Positions 27,898 to 40,790 of a stretch of 64,000 nt of DNA are shown here, piece by piece. Within the stretch, counting starts at the first letter, position 1. Each line of letters starts with the position of its first letter. The notes below the pieces were generated by a model that had not been told where the DNA came from, made no database searches, and worked only from the letters and a program-made list of their open reading frames with translations. Made by a program: the position numbers and the translations under genes. Where the stretch lies: the NCBI GenBank assembly GCA_033675545.1, contig JAWDGP010006471.1, positions 197,501 through 261,500 of the forward strand, in the 5' to 3' direction. The DNA comes from Elysia crispata (taxonomy: Eukaryota; Mollusca; Gastropoda; Plakobranchidae).

Positions 27898-28385
27898 GAC
27901 TGGTACTCGTTTTCATTTCTTCTTGTCGCAGCTCGTAAACAATAACCTGATGTTGGTAACTTGTACATCCGAGAAAATGGGACTGGTATCGTGTCCATTT
28001 CTTCTTGTCGCAGCTCGTAAACAATAACTTGATGTTGGTAATTTGTAGATCCGAGAAAATATGACTGGTATCGTGTTCATTTCTTCTTGTCGCAGCTCGT
28101 AAACAATAACTTGATGTTGGTAATTTGTAGATCCGAGAAAATGGGACTGGTATCGTGTTCATTTCTTCTTGTCGCAGCTCGTAAACAATAACTTGATGTT
28201 GGTAATTTGCAGATCCGAGAAAATGGGACTGGTATCGTGTTCAACACTTCTTGCCTCAACTCGTGAATACTAACTTGATGCCGGTAGTTTGTAGATCTGA
28301 GGAAATATGACTGATATGATGTTCAGTTCTTCTTGTTGCAGCTGCTGAACACTAACCCGATATTTGAGTTAGTAGATCCAACAGA
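27898..28385 (+). repeat. 82-83-bp minisatellite, about 6 copies
   Basis: GACTG(G/A)TA recurs at 27898, 27981, 28063, 28145, 28227 and 28309. Each copy carries TCTTCTTGTCGCAGCTCGTA and GATGTTGGTAATTTG. The last copy is clearly diverged. Minus-strand open frames across it come from the repeat. Confidence 0.93.
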
Positions 28386-28809
28386 ATAGGAAAGACAAAT
28401 TTCCTCGCTTTAATTGATTCAGGGCTATAAAACGTTTCAATAAAACCACGTGTAATGCTGTTTGAATTTCGAAAGATTGCTTTGCCTTTATCTTTAAACG
28501 TCATTTGATACGATGATCGCAAGGGATTTGCTCATCAGTGGAAACGTAAGCCTCGGCCAGGTAGAGTGGAACCGAGAAAAATGAGAATATATGCAAAAAT
28601 AGTTTTTAAACTTCTTTTCACTGCAGGGTGCTGTTTACTTACTAGCGTTGAATTTCTCTGAATATAAAAAAAATTACGATAAAAATGGATAAAAATACAA
28701 ATCAAAATACACTTTGTTGGCTTAAATTTAGATATCACTAATAGAGCAGAAGAGTCGGGGAATGCGAGAGGAGGGAAACAGAAAAAAAATCCAGAAAGAT
28801 AGCAGGGAT
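28386..28809. other. Low-copy intronic DNA
   Basis: Nothing supportable was seen. Confidence 0.5.
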
Positions 28810-28935
28810 GGAGAGAGAGAGAGAGAGAGGTAGAGAGAGCGAGAGAGAGGCAAAGAAAGAGAGCGAGGGAGAGACAGAGAGACAGACATGAATAGAGAGA
28901 GACAGAGAAAGAGAGGCGAGAAATAGACATGCAGG

Positions 28936-29021
<86 letters not shown>

Positions 29022-29026
29022 CAGAC

Positions 29027-29100
<74 letters not shown>
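28810..29100 (+). repeat. (GA)n / (GACA)n compound tract
   Basis: Degenerate GA, then pure GA, a (GACA)n block (28986-29023) and pure GA to the end. Confidence 0.97.
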
Positions 29101-29104
<4 letters not shown>

Positions 29105-29205
29105 AGGGGTCAGTCGTGCAACTGGTTGTGACAGGAATACCAAGCAAATTAGAGCTCTTGACTTAGCGCGCACTTCCCATTAGTTTGGTGCAGGCATGCA
29201 AGGCG

Positions 29206-29275
29206 CCCAAGATGCGGCTCTTTGTGTAGTGAGGTCGTGGGCGATGCAGTGATTCGGTTCTGGCCTGAAAAGTAA
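29206..29275 (+). repeat. Diverged single copy of the 83-bp unit found downstream
   Basis: AAGATGCGGCTCT, TGTAGTGAG, GGGCGATGCAGTGAT and CGGTTCTG appear in the same order as at 29447 and later, but with many differences. It lies about 240 bp before the array. Confidence 0.65.
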
Positions 29276-29440
29276 TTTGAAATTGATTAGGAAGTGCGTA
29301 TGTGTTCGTGTATAGCCTCCTACAATTGTTAGTGCGGAGACCTGAGTAAGATCCCTTATTACAGCTTTTATAGTCTTCACTTTTAGGGCGAGAGTAGATG
29401 GTGCACGGATGAAGAGGTGGGTGTCTAATGCCGGAGTCCA

Positions 29441-30121
29441 AGATGCGGCTCTCTGCTTACATGTAGTGAGATTCCCGACGGGTGCAATGATATACGGTTC
29501 TGATGAACAGCTTGCTCTTACAGTACGCGGAGTCTCTGTTTACATGTAGTGAGATTCCCGGCGAGTGCAATGATATACGGTTCTGATGAACAGCTTGCTC
29601 TTACAGTACGCGGGGTCTCTGTTTACATGTAGTGAGATTCCCGGCGAGTGCAATGATATACGGTTCTGATGAACAGCTTGCTCTTACAGTACGCGGGGTC
29701 TCTGTTTACATGTAGTGAGATTCCCGACGGGTGCAGTGATATACGGTTCTGATGAACAGCTTGCTCTTACAGTACGCGGAGTCTCTGTTTACATGTAGTG
29801 AGATTCCCGACGGGTGCAGTGATATACGGTTCTGATGAACAGCTTGCTGTTACAGTACGCGGGGTCTCTGTTTACATGTAGTGAGATTCCCGACGGGTGC
29901 AATGATATACGGTTCTGATGAACAGCTTGCTCTTACAGTACGCGGGGTCTCTGTTTACATGTAGTGAGATTCCCGACGGGTGCAATGATATACGGTTCTG
30001 ATGAACAGCTTGCTCTTACAGTACGCAGGGTCTCTGTTTACATGTAGTGAGATTCCCGACGGGTGCAATGATATACGGTTCTGATGAACAGCTTGCTTTT
30101 ACAGTACGCGGGGTCTCTGGT
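29441..30121 (+). repeat. 83-bp minisatellite, 8 highly similar copies
   Basis: TACATGTAGTGAGATTCCCG recurs at 29458, 29541, 29624, 29707, 29790, 29873, 29956 and 30039, exactly 83 bp apart. Copies differ by single bases (GACGGG/GGCGAG, CAATG/CAGTG). The homogeneity implies recent amplification or conversion. Confidence 0.97.
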
Positions 30122-30788
30122 TCTGTCCTAATGCAGCGATCGAAATGCGGCTCGGATAGGCAAGCAACGAGGCACGACCAGGTGGAAATCAATCAGAAGA
30201 AAAAACCTCCACGACCCACGTATGTCAAGGAGTGTTCAGAGGTTTGCAAACTCTTCGTCATTTGAACAAAATAAATACAGGAGAAAGGGCAAGTTATCCG
30301 GAACATTCAGTTCGAAACTTGTATAAGTAGGGCAGATGCCTCGTCTTTGGACAGAGAAAGCAAACCGGCAAGATTTTGCATGACACAAACTTGCTTTTTT
30401 TTTATTTAATGTATGTTGTTATTGTTGGGTTGTTTTTTTGTTTTTGGGGGGAGTTTTTGCGGATTGTTCGTTTGTTTTCATTTTTACAATAACTATGACT
30501 TTGTACCCGTGGCATTCTGGGAAAAGCTGCTCCCCTTAATCATAAGAGCATGCTCGGAAGAGAGGAATAGGCAAATTTCTTTGTCTAATTATCAAAGTCA
30601 ATGAGGAAGCAGTTATTACATTAACCGCAATTTTTTAAAGTTCAATATCGTGTTTCAATCTTTTCCCCATAACGACCACGAATGCTGTATAAAATAAAGT
30701 ACATGTTTGTCGCTATGCATCTTTTTGCAGGGCTGTTATGGGTGCAACTACTATTCCGGGTTGCAGAATCGTTAATTTTTGATTGGTT
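30122..30788. other. Low-copy intronic DNA
   Basis: A T/G-rich patch (TTTTTGGGGGGAG) lies near 30440. No gene is supported. Confidence 0.5.
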
Positions 30789-30824
30789 ATAATAGTAATG
30801 AGGATGATGATGATGATAATAATA

Positions 30825-30919
<95 letters not shown>

Positions 30920-30938
30920 TATAATAATAATAATAATC

Positions 30939-30974
<36 letters not shown>

Positions 30975-30976
30975 GC

Positions 30977-31005
<29 letters not shown>
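30789..31005 (+). repeat. (GAT)n(AAT)n(AAC)n(AAT)n compound trinucleotide tract
   Basis: AAT blocks flank an AAC block (30939-30974). Poly-Asn and poly-Ile frames are artefacts. Confidence 0.96.
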
Positions 31006-31007
<2 letters not shown>

Positions 31008-31835
31008 CTTCGCATTTTTTTTCTTTTAATTTCCATTTAAACGCTTATGATCTCGTGAGTACAAGCAAAATGACTTCCCGCAAAGCAGTGCGTCTTGAAA
31101 TACTTTTCTTTTTGAATTTACTAAAACCTTATTTTCTACGTTTACAAGAAAACAATGTATATTTTTCATTTTACCTGAGTGACGCATAAACAACGAGATT
31201 GATCCTAGCAGTCGTCCCCTTAAAAGACGGCTTGCGATCGAGACAAAATACCGGGGATCTAGATTCCGTAAAGGCCGAGAATCCCCTTGTGCATATTTGT
31301 TTCTCAACCTGCCCACAGCCCATTACGATAACAATACCGTATTTTATGGGACTAGATGTCAACCAATCTCTTGAGGGGATAAGTATTCGCTTAGCACAAC
31401 AGCTCGTTTACTTCGCATTATTTCAGAGGTTTACAGCGTTTTGTTTTTTTTTCCTCTGTTTAGCCAGCGTGTAAACCGATTTCTTAGCCTTCACGGAGTA
31501 ATAAAGCACTAGATCTAAAATGTCAAGAGCGTCTCTTGAATGTTCTGCATCCCAAAATAATAGTAGTTCCCGCGTGGAATAAACAACGCAAACATCTTAA
31601 AAAATTTGTGCTCATCGTGGATGAGTTCAGAATATCGATGAGGTGTTAGAGAACTCAAAAGATCAAGCAATCGAAAGCAGATTTTAAAAAAGAATTTAGA
31701 CCTCAGATGTGACATCCCGCTAACTATGAGTGCGAGGCTTAAGATGTCACCAGTCCGCGCAAGTGGGAAAGGACGAACCCGCCGCTTATTTTATGCTTCC
31801 TTAAAAAAATTATTATTAACTTTTGTAAGACTGAC
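31006..31835. other. Low-copy intronic DNA
   Basis: Open frames under 100 codons on both strands with no motif. No exon was called. Confidence 0.5.
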
Positions 31836-31839
31836 TTGA

Positions 31840-32465
<626 letters not shown>

Positions 32466-32727
32466 ACTCGAAAACTGCGGAGAAACCCCGAGAAATATCG
32501 TTGCCACTCTAACATTTTCGCATATTCTTTGTCTTTTTTTTTTTTTCCTTCTCTGAGTTTCATTTTCTCCGCCGTCCTGTAATATTACTTAAAGCCCGCT
32601 CGTCTTTCTTCAATCTGATTGCAAATGACACAAACAATCCGAGAACCGTCTGCCGAATAATAACAGATTGAGCAACTGGTGTTTGGCATTCTTCAGATTA
32701 CTTCTTCTGCTTTTGTGTTGCTATTTA

Positions 32728-32729
32728 TT

Positions 32730-32765
<36 letters not shown>

Positions 32766-32775
32766 TGTTGTTGAT
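32728..32775 (+). repeat. (GTT)n microsatellite
   Basis: GTT trinucleotides with one TTTTG variant. Confidence 0.95.
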
Positions 32776-32826
32776 AAATTATTTCTCTTTACTTTAAGCT
32801 TCTTATCTCCGTTTGCGGTTAAGCGT

Positions 32827-32831
<5 letters not shown>

Positions 32832-32914
<83 letters not shown>

Positions 32915-32925
32915 TCTCTCTTTCT
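32832..32925 (+). repeat. (CT)n microsatellite
   Basis: Pure CT, then TTTCTC variants. Confidence 0.97.
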
Positions 32926-34537
32926 GTATCTTCTTCCCCCCTCCCTTACTTCTGTTTGTTTCCAGTTCTTTCTTCTAATTTCCCTCGCTACCCCTTTTTT
33001 TCTGTTTACCTATTGTTTGACCTGATTGCTCGCCCACGGCTTACTTACCTCTATGCCCAATTTTCCTGTCTGCCCAAGTGTCTCTCTTTGACTGTTTTTT
33101 CTGTGTCACCGTGTCTCTTTCTTTCATCCTATCTCCTTTTCTTTCCTTTCGAAAGTACTTTGTTCGGCAATTGTTTGCATCATCTACTTTTTCTTGCATC
33201 ATCTACTTTTTCTTCCCTTCTTTCATTCTTTCCGTTTCTATTCTTTTTTTTATGATTTGACTACAGATAAGAAAACACAATATAAGATTACGTTTAAGCA
33301 TCCGCTTATAGTTTTTGGCTTGCTTGTTCAAAACTAACCCATCCTTTCAGCCCCCGACCTTTTTTTTTTCCCTCTTCCATCATTTCGAAGCGGAAGAGCC
33401 TCTTGGACAGCCTCAATATTTGCCCCACTGTCTGGTGGACGTAGCCCGTATTCACACAGACAGTGATAAACCAACAATGCTGGAAACAGTTGCTAGCCAA
33501 AGCCAGAGCCGGAACCTCTCACTGTCACAACGATTAGCTCACACGTGAGGAAAAAACCGCTCAAAGTGTGAAAAGCTTTCTTCCGAAAAAAATACTCTCG
33601 ACTCCTGTGAGCTACAAAGTTTTTAGAGTACCATTAACTCTTGATCTATAGTTCTATTGTTTTTGTTTTTTTTTAAAAGGATTGTGAGGAGTGATTTAAG
33701 CTTTGTTTATTGTAAGACGACAAGCTCAAGGATTAATACGAGAAATATGACCTGAACTTCTCTTTACAAATCACGAAGTAAAAGGACATTGGAGACTCAC
33801 GATTTTTTTGCTTACTTAAATTAGACTGGCTGAACTGACAATCTTGGGTAATTAATTAAAGAGCAAAACTTCATGATGGCAAACCATTTCTTTTTTGTTT
33901 TTTGTTGTTTTTTTGTTTTTGTTTTTTGGGGGGAGGGGGGTCCTCCTTTAAGCGTTGCAGAAATCTCAAACGTAGATGTGTTTTTTCAACTCTTTATAGA
34001 TTGAGATTCGTATAACCCCCAAAAATGGTGTGCCGTATGTTCTTTTCTTTCTTTTTTTTTTCTTTTTTTTTTTTAGATAAGCCATCTGTAATATTCCTCG
34101 AAGACTTAATTACCCGAAATCTTCGCCTCTTCAACACCAGGGGATTTGATAACTTGGCCGTTTCTCCGTTTGTTTGTTGTAGTTTTTATGCTGTTTTTTG
34201 GCGACTGGCAACGACGAAGTATCGACTTCTTGAAAGAGGAAGGAAAAAAAATGAAAAAAAAAATGTTCGGTCTACTGTTCATTTTTTTTTTCTTCTTTTC
34301 TGGATGTTTGTGAAGCAGCTCTCAAGCTGAAGGAGACACCCAACCAGTCTGCAGCTCTTTGAACAACGGAACGTGTATTTTCAGCTGACTTTTCAAAACA
34401 TCGTCGAGAAAAAAAAAAAAAGTCAAAACCCCCTTACCCAGACAAGACTAGACTGGTCGAGACAGATTAATAGCATTTCTCTCTGCTCACTCTAGGTGGT
34501 TGACTTCGGGAAAATGTCACCAGAAACAAGAGGGGAG
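32926..34537. other. Low-copy intronic DNA, about 1.6 kb, pyrimidine-rich at its start
   Basis: A 21-bp direct repeat (TTGCATCATCTACTTTTTCT) lies near 33175-33215, and a T-to-G junction at about 33895-33938. No gene is supported. Confidence 0.5.
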
Positions 34538-34809
<272 letters not shown>

Positions 34810-34894
34810 ATTCGTAGGATTGATTGATAGACGGAAAACAAAGTAATCCGCAAAGTAAAGCTAAGAGAAGAGGACGAAGATGAGTCTGATCTCT

Positions 34895-35398
34895 TGTGTC
34901 ACACACTGACTTCTCTCGTTATGAAAGATTGTTACAGATTAGATCAGATTAACGAAATGTGTCACACACTGACTTCTCTCGTTATGAAAGATTGTTAAAC
35001 ATTAGAACAGATTAACGAAATGTGTCACACACTGACTTCTCTCGTTATGAAAGATTGTTACAGATTAGAACAGATTAACGAAATGTGTCACACACTGACT
35101 TCTCTCGTTATGAAAGATTGTTACAGATTAGAACAGATTAACGAAATGTGTCACACACTGACTTCTCTCGTTATGAAAGATTGTTACACATTGGAACAGA
35201 TTAACGAAATGTGTCACACACTGACTTCTCTCGTTATGAAAGATTGTTAAACATTAGAACAGATTAACGAAATGTGTCACACACTGACTTCTCTCGTTAT
35301 GAAAGATTGTTAAACATTAGAACAGATTAACGAAATGTGTCACACACTGACTTCTCTCGTTATGAAAGATTGTTACACATTAGAACAGATTAACGAAA
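34895..35398 (+). repeat. 63-bp minisatellite, 8 copies
   Basis: TGTGTCACACACTGACTTCT recurs every 63 bp from 34895 (34958, 35021, 35084, 35147, 35210, 35273, 35336). Units differ mainly at TTACAGATT/TTAAACATT/TTACACATT. A 21-residue repeat frame is open in places because 63 divides by 3. No start or splice context supports it as a gene. Confidence 0.97.
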
Positions 35399-35487
35399 TG
35401 CGGATGCCAAGGAGTATGATAGGTTTCAAGAAGATTTAAGATTATTACGGAAAGTCAAATTCGTCAGGTCCTTGGTTAATTTTGTGT

Positions 35488-35491
<4 letters not shown>

Positions 35492-35518
<27 letters not shown>

Positions 35519-35681
35519 CCATCTTTCTTGTATAATTGCCCAAACAGAATTTTTTTTTTATTTTTGGCCTTTTTCTGGTTTTCATATATATTTTTTTTTT
35601 TTGGCGCCTTAACTTGCAATGTACAGATATTACGATCTTCGCGCTTCTTTCCTGTCTCTTCTCCCTCCCTCCCTCCCTCTC

Positions 35682-35760
<79 letters not shown>

Positions 35761-35816
35761 TCCTCTATCTTTCTCTCTCTCTGTCCCTGTCTCATCTCCC
35801 TCCCTCCCTCTCTTTT

Positions 35817-35858
<42 letters not shown>

Positions 35859-35908
35859 CCTTCCTCTATCTTTCTCTCTCTCTGTCCCTGTCTCTTCTCC
35901 CTCCCTCC

Positions 35909-35951
<43 letters not shown>

Positions 35952-35964
35952 CCCCCCCCCCCCT
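35492..35964 (+). repeat. (GT)n, then a CT-rich tract with a ~100-bp higher-order unit
   Basis: GT at 35492-35518. From about 35660, CCCTCCCTCTCTTTCTCTC grades into CT. The block CCCTTCCTCTATCTTTCTC + TGTCCCTGTCTC + CCCTCCCTCCC occurs at about 35757 and 35857. A C14 run lies near 35949. Confidence 0.93.
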
Positions 35965-36187
35965 TTCCTCTCCAATTCCGTTTCTTCTCGTACATTGCCA
36001 ACAAGGTTTCATCCTAGGCGTCAACAAAATGTAACCTTTAAAAACATCACTTCTGATTCACTTGGGCATTATCTGAATGCATTGTTACACTATGTAATGA
36101 TTTATTCCCTCAAGGTATTATGACTGCATATCAAAGAGGAGAAAAGATGTATAAATTGACGTTGTCTAAATATCTCATTCTGACTGT

Positions 36188-36189
<2 letters not shown>

Positions 36190-36270
<81 letters not shown>
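36190..36270 (+). repeat. (CT)n microsatellite
   Basis: Pure CT dinucleotides. Confidence 0.97.
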
Positions 36271-36274
<4 letters not shown>

Positions 36275-36394
36275 CATCCCTCCATTGACACGTCTAATTT
36301 AATAACCTTTCTCACAGCTCTGACCCACAGGCGTTCCTGTCTGTCAGACTGAAGTGCACGTCCAAGGGAAGGGGGGGAAGGTGAGTCGAAGGTT

Positions 36395-36464
36395 GTGAGA
36401 CTTAGCCGCTGGGTCATTGTTATGATTCGAACATGCCCTGGCGCTCGCACCACTGGTTAAAAGC
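36395..36464 (-). mobile_element. tRNA-derived SINE head (minus strand)
   Basis: TTAACCAGTGG (complement of 36450-36460) resembles an A box. TGTTCGAATCA (complement of 36423-36433) resembles a B box. Between them is the AGCGCC typical of a tRNA D-arm region. Spacing is short (about 20 bp), so this may be degraded. Confidence 0.45.
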
Positions 36465-37039
36465 CTGGTCGGCTGGTGTCTCTGGTGGCCCTGGGAGGTT
36501 TTGGTGCTTCCATTGGTGATGTTGGTGGTGGTAGTAGTAGTGGAAGTGTCGAGGGGATAAGTGACTCAGTCACTGTCCCATATAACACCTCGGGCTAGTT
36601 TGGTGACGCTGAACAACGAACAGGATTTGAGATTGGTAGTTGGCGCTTGTATAGTACTGTTAGTAGTTAGCTCCCCCTTGCCACTCGGTCAGCAAACTCC
36701 TCTTGACATCAGTTGATTTTGTTTTCGTGCCCCTCCCCCCCCCCCTCTCTCTCTGTCTCTCTGTCTCTCTCACTCACTCTCTCTTTTTCTCTGTCTCACT
36801 CACTCTCACTCTCTCTTACTCTCTCTCTCTTACTACCTCACTCCCGTGAGTATTAATTAACTCTAGAGGGTGGATGGCTATCGATTACCAGGATATTTAA
36901 AAAAAAAAAAGAAAGAAAATAAAAAGGTACCATAGACAGAGGCAAAGTCATGCGTTAGCGCAAATTGAGGATAATGATAAGATACGAAATGTCGGGTGCG
37001 GGTGCGTACTTCAGTGTGTGTCTATGTATACGGTGTGGT

Positions 37040-37040
<1 letters not shown>
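36465..37040. other. Low-copy DNA with a C-run and CT/CACT-rich patch
   Basis: C-rich run near 36732-36744, then degenerate CT/CACT to about 36845. No gene was seen. Confidence 0.6.
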
Positions 37041-37078
<38 letters not shown>

Positions 37079-37103
37079 TTTGGGGTGGGGGGGGGGGGGG
37101 GGT
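37041..37103 (+). repeat. T35 run joined to a G-run
   Basis: T-run 37041-37076, ATTTTGGGGT, then G14. This is the largest T-to-G homopolymer junction in the window. Confidence 0.95.
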
Positions 37104-37447
37104 TAGGCGAAAAAGATAACAGGGACGACGCACAAAAGTTCAGGAAACAATCACCTAATTTTCCCCATTTTTTTTTTTTAAAGAATTGACTTTTTTTTTT
37201 TTAAGTATAGTAGAATATGATCAATGCAGTAACTTAGTCATCTCGTTAGCTGGATGAGACGTAAAGAAAGAGGGGGAAATTAAAGTCAGCGCCAGTCCTC
37301 GTTCTTCGTGGCCTTAAGCTAGCCGATACGCGATGGTTTCCACTTAAATTTTTTATTTTATTTTTTTTTAACTGATTTTGATATTGATGTACTGTTTAGA
37401 GCGATGAGGATGATAATGATGGTGAGTGATGATAAAAATAATGAGAA

Positions 37448-37510
<63 letters not shown>

Positions 37511-37535
37511 GATGATGATGATGATGATGATGATA
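37448..37535 (+). repeat. (ATT)n(ATG)n microsatellite
   Basis: ATT to about 37510, then GATGAT repeats. Confidence 0.95.
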
Positions 37536-38105
37536 GTGACGACGACGAAAACAACAGTTTTATCTATATACCTATGGTGATAACGACAATGGTGATGAAT
37601 TAAGAGGGGGCGCCACTTGTCAGTGAAGACACACACACACACACGCACAAAAAGGTTGAGTGATAAAGGTATTGTGCGCAGCATCATTATTTGCGCTTGT
37701 GGCACTTAACACATCACCCTCGGAGAATCAGCGTCGCGAGTTTCCAGCGATATCCTCTTTTGAAAAATTCAAGTGTTTGCATCAGTCGTGTCTTTTGTTG
37801 AGGCAATCCTTGCAGTCGCTAGGGAAAAAAAAAAGCTACGACAACAAAACAAGGAAACGGCTATATCAACCCACGGGATGGTTTCATAACTATCGCCAAA
37901 GAGATTAGGCTGATATATACTTATCCTCTCGGCTGTAAACATTGATAATATTTTATCTCATCCTCCTGGCAGCACGAGCCTTGGGCAGAGTCGGCGCGGT
38001 CCCATCTCTCTGCTGGTCTTGATCGTCTTTCTGTGACGGGCGCCGCCTCCCTCGCGACGGAGGAGAGAGGAAAATAATATCGAGCGCTGCGCCCACCCCC
38101 CCCCC

Positions 38106-38173
<68 letters not shown>

Positions 38174-38180
38174 CTCTCTC
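37536..38180. other. Low-copy DNA with a CpG-rich patch followed by C12 and (CT)n
   Basis: 37990-38090 is rich in CpG (GTCGGCGCGG, GGGCGCCGCC, CTCGCGACGG, CGAGCGCTGCGCCC). A C-run and then CT (38110-38180) follow. It might be an untranslated first exon or promoter, but no ATG frame with a donor was found. Confidence 0.4.
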
Positions 38181-39734
38181 CACCGTCTCAACACAAGCTG
38201 TGATTTCTGTGATTTTCTGAGACAAGAGAGGGCGAGGCTCTCTCTCTCTTCGTATCTTCTTCCCCTCTTCGCTTCAGCGCTCGTTGCTCCAACAGCAGTT
38301 GATAAAACGGATAGAAGTTTATATCGTTCCTTCAGCGTATGACGAGAACTAGATGTTACGGATGTGATGGTTGTCTAAAGCGAATTTTTTTTTTTTTAAA
38401 CTTCTCGTCGTGTTTTTCGCTTAGCAAGCTTTGTGAAGTTATTTATGTTTTATTGTTATTGCTGTTAATGATTTATATGTTGAGCGAAAAGGTTTCATTT
38501 GTTCATCGATAAATTAGCTTATCCTTGATAGCTAAGTTCACGGTGTTGGTTCTTTGTCTGGAGCCACAGTTTTTCAACGGAAGTGTATTCTTTACCAACT
38601 CGGAGTGGAAGAAAAAAAAAGTGCGCGTCTTTAAGCACAGTGTGGTTCAGGTCGTTCGAAATGGCAAAAACTTGTGAACCCAAGTCAAATAAATTACAGG
38701 AAAAAAAAAGAAACCAGAAACTATTTGATGTGAGCATCTCCCCAAGGATTGCATTATTCTGTGGACACTTCGCCTTACGCTAAAGACAAAGTCTGAGTGT
38801 GCATAGCAGCGGTATAGAAAATGTTGTCGAAAGCAGGATATTAAAACAATTTATTCTCTTGTTTTTGCTATTTAAAAAAAGTCTTTAAAAAAAAGCCCAT
38901 AGCTATCTATTTTCGTTATAAAAATTAGAGAAAGGAAATCGGTGTATATATGCGTGATGATCGTTTTATTTATGTTTGGTTTTTGTTTTGCGTTAGGCGC
39001 CATTTCATCACTTAACTTAAAAAAGGTTTAGAAAAATGGCTTTAAAATGCGTCAGACCAGATTGTTCTCTTTTTTTCTTATAATAAGCTTATATTTTAAA
39101 CAAATCTAAAAAAAAAAATTAGGAAAAGAAAATCACTGTATATGTATGCTGATTTCTTTTTTTTTTTTCGTTTGTTTTTTTTTTTTTATTATTTACGCGA
39201 GATGACAATTTATCTAGAAAAGAATGGTTAAAAATTGACAGGAAGACACGCGCTAGACCAACTGTTTAAATCGGAAACCCGTGAACATCTGGCGCTGTGG
39301 GTTTTTCCCCAAAGAGCCCCCGATATCGTTTTCCCCGAGTCTTGTCTCTGATCTTCAGCACTAAGTCTCATTCAGCTAAATCGTTCATTTTTGCTCACCC
39401 GACTGGATGTTACCATCAGTGCCAGATCGATACAGGCGTGGCTTTCTTTTCTTTTCTTTTTTTTTGTTCTGCACCCCTCTCTTCTCTAAATCGTTTTTTT
39501 TTTTACGGGTCAGTAGCTTGCTTGTCTTTCCTCGTGGCCAACCTTTCATTACATCAAGAGAGTGGTTTGGTCCTCTTCCTCACTCCCTCCCTGAATTTGG
39601 GATTCTTAAATGTTTACTGTGATCGTGGTTATTTTGTCTGTTGATAAAAAGTGGCACTATTTTCTTTCTTTCCTTTTTTTTTTTTGTTTTTATTTCCCCC
39701 TATGTCTTGTACATTTCAGACTTGTTATGAAATA
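38181..39734. other. Low-copy AT-rich intronic DNA, about 1.5 kb
   Basis: Many short A/T runs. No exon or element is supported. Confidence 0.5.
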
Positions 39735-40125
39735 CATTCGTTTAAATTTTTTTTTTATTTTTAAACTTCTGTAAATTTAATACGCTTTAGATACTGAGAA
39801 GTCACTATGCTTCGATAAGCCTTTGACTCTCTCGCTTGCTTTATTGCTGTATCCCCTGAACAAAGGATGCGTTGGCCTCTTTCAATACAAGAAGTTTTGT
39901 TTTAGTTAGGCCATGACTCAACATTTCGGACATATGCGACACATTATATTCGTTGCAGTTTTTAATTTAATTTTTTTTTTTAACTTCTGTAAATTTAAGA
40001 CGCTTTAGATACTGAGAAAAGTCACAATACTTCAATAAGCCTGTGACTCACTCACTTGCTCTATTTTTGAATCCCCTGAACAAAGAATGCGTTGGCCTCT
40101 TTCAATACAAACTGTTTTGTTTACT
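39735..40125 (+). repeat. Two-copy ~165-bp duplication, offset 218 bp
   Basis: CTTCTGTAAATTTAA starts at 39766 and 39984. CGCTTTAGATACTGAGA, CCCCTGAACAAAG and TGCGTTGGCCTCTTTC follow in both. Divergence is roughly 10 percent by eye. Confidence 0.9.
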
Positions 40126-40389
40126 TTTATACGTGTATGTACTGCCACTTTGTGGAACAATGGGAATTGAAGCGTTCTCGTCACGTTAGTTTGCGTGATT
40201 GTAGAAATCTTTCGCTTAACTACTCAGCAAAATTAGAAACTGTTGAGTGATGTAGTTCTCAATATTGAACTTTTATCTTTCTTTTTTTTTCTTTGGTTTC
40301 TTTTAGATGTACAACTGAAGTATATGACGTTTTACTGAAGCAAAGTTAAATGAAAGTTTTAAAAAATTCATATGAAAAATGACCGAGAG

Positions 40390-40393
40390 AGAG

Positions 40394-40482
<89 letters not shown>
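40390..40482 (+). repeat. (GA)n microsatellite
   Basis: GA with one ATACA near the start. Confidence 0.97.
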
Positions 40483-40484
<2 letters not shown>

Positions 40485-40631
40485 AATACTCTATCGATCT
40501 AATTTTCTTTCTGTCTAGCTATGTATTTAATTTATTTACGATGTCTTATTAAATTAGACGGCTCAAAAAAATAATATGGAGCGTGTAATCAATTTTGAAC
40601 ACGCCGTTGATAAATCGATTCATCGCTATTT

Positions 40632-40632
40632 T

Positions 40633-40701
<69 letters not shown>

Positions 40702-40704
40702 TTA
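40632..40704 (+). repeat. (CTAT)n microsatellite
   Basis: Nearly pure CTAT tetranucleotides, then degenerate CTAT-like sequence to about 40790. Confidence 0.97.
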
Positions 40705-40790
40705 TCTACCTTCCAATCTTCTTTCTTTCTGTATGTCCGTCCATTTTCATTCACTCATCCTTATTTCTATTAATCTATATGCCTATCTAT

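Noticed and set aside
29441..30121. Hammerhead ribozyme in the 83-bp array (contains CTGATGA)
   Set aside because: No stem II followed by GAAA lies within reach in the unit.
35020..35250. 21-residue repeat protein in the 63-bp array
   Set aside because: The frame results from a period divisible by 3. Adjacent units carry stops from the TTAAACATT variant.
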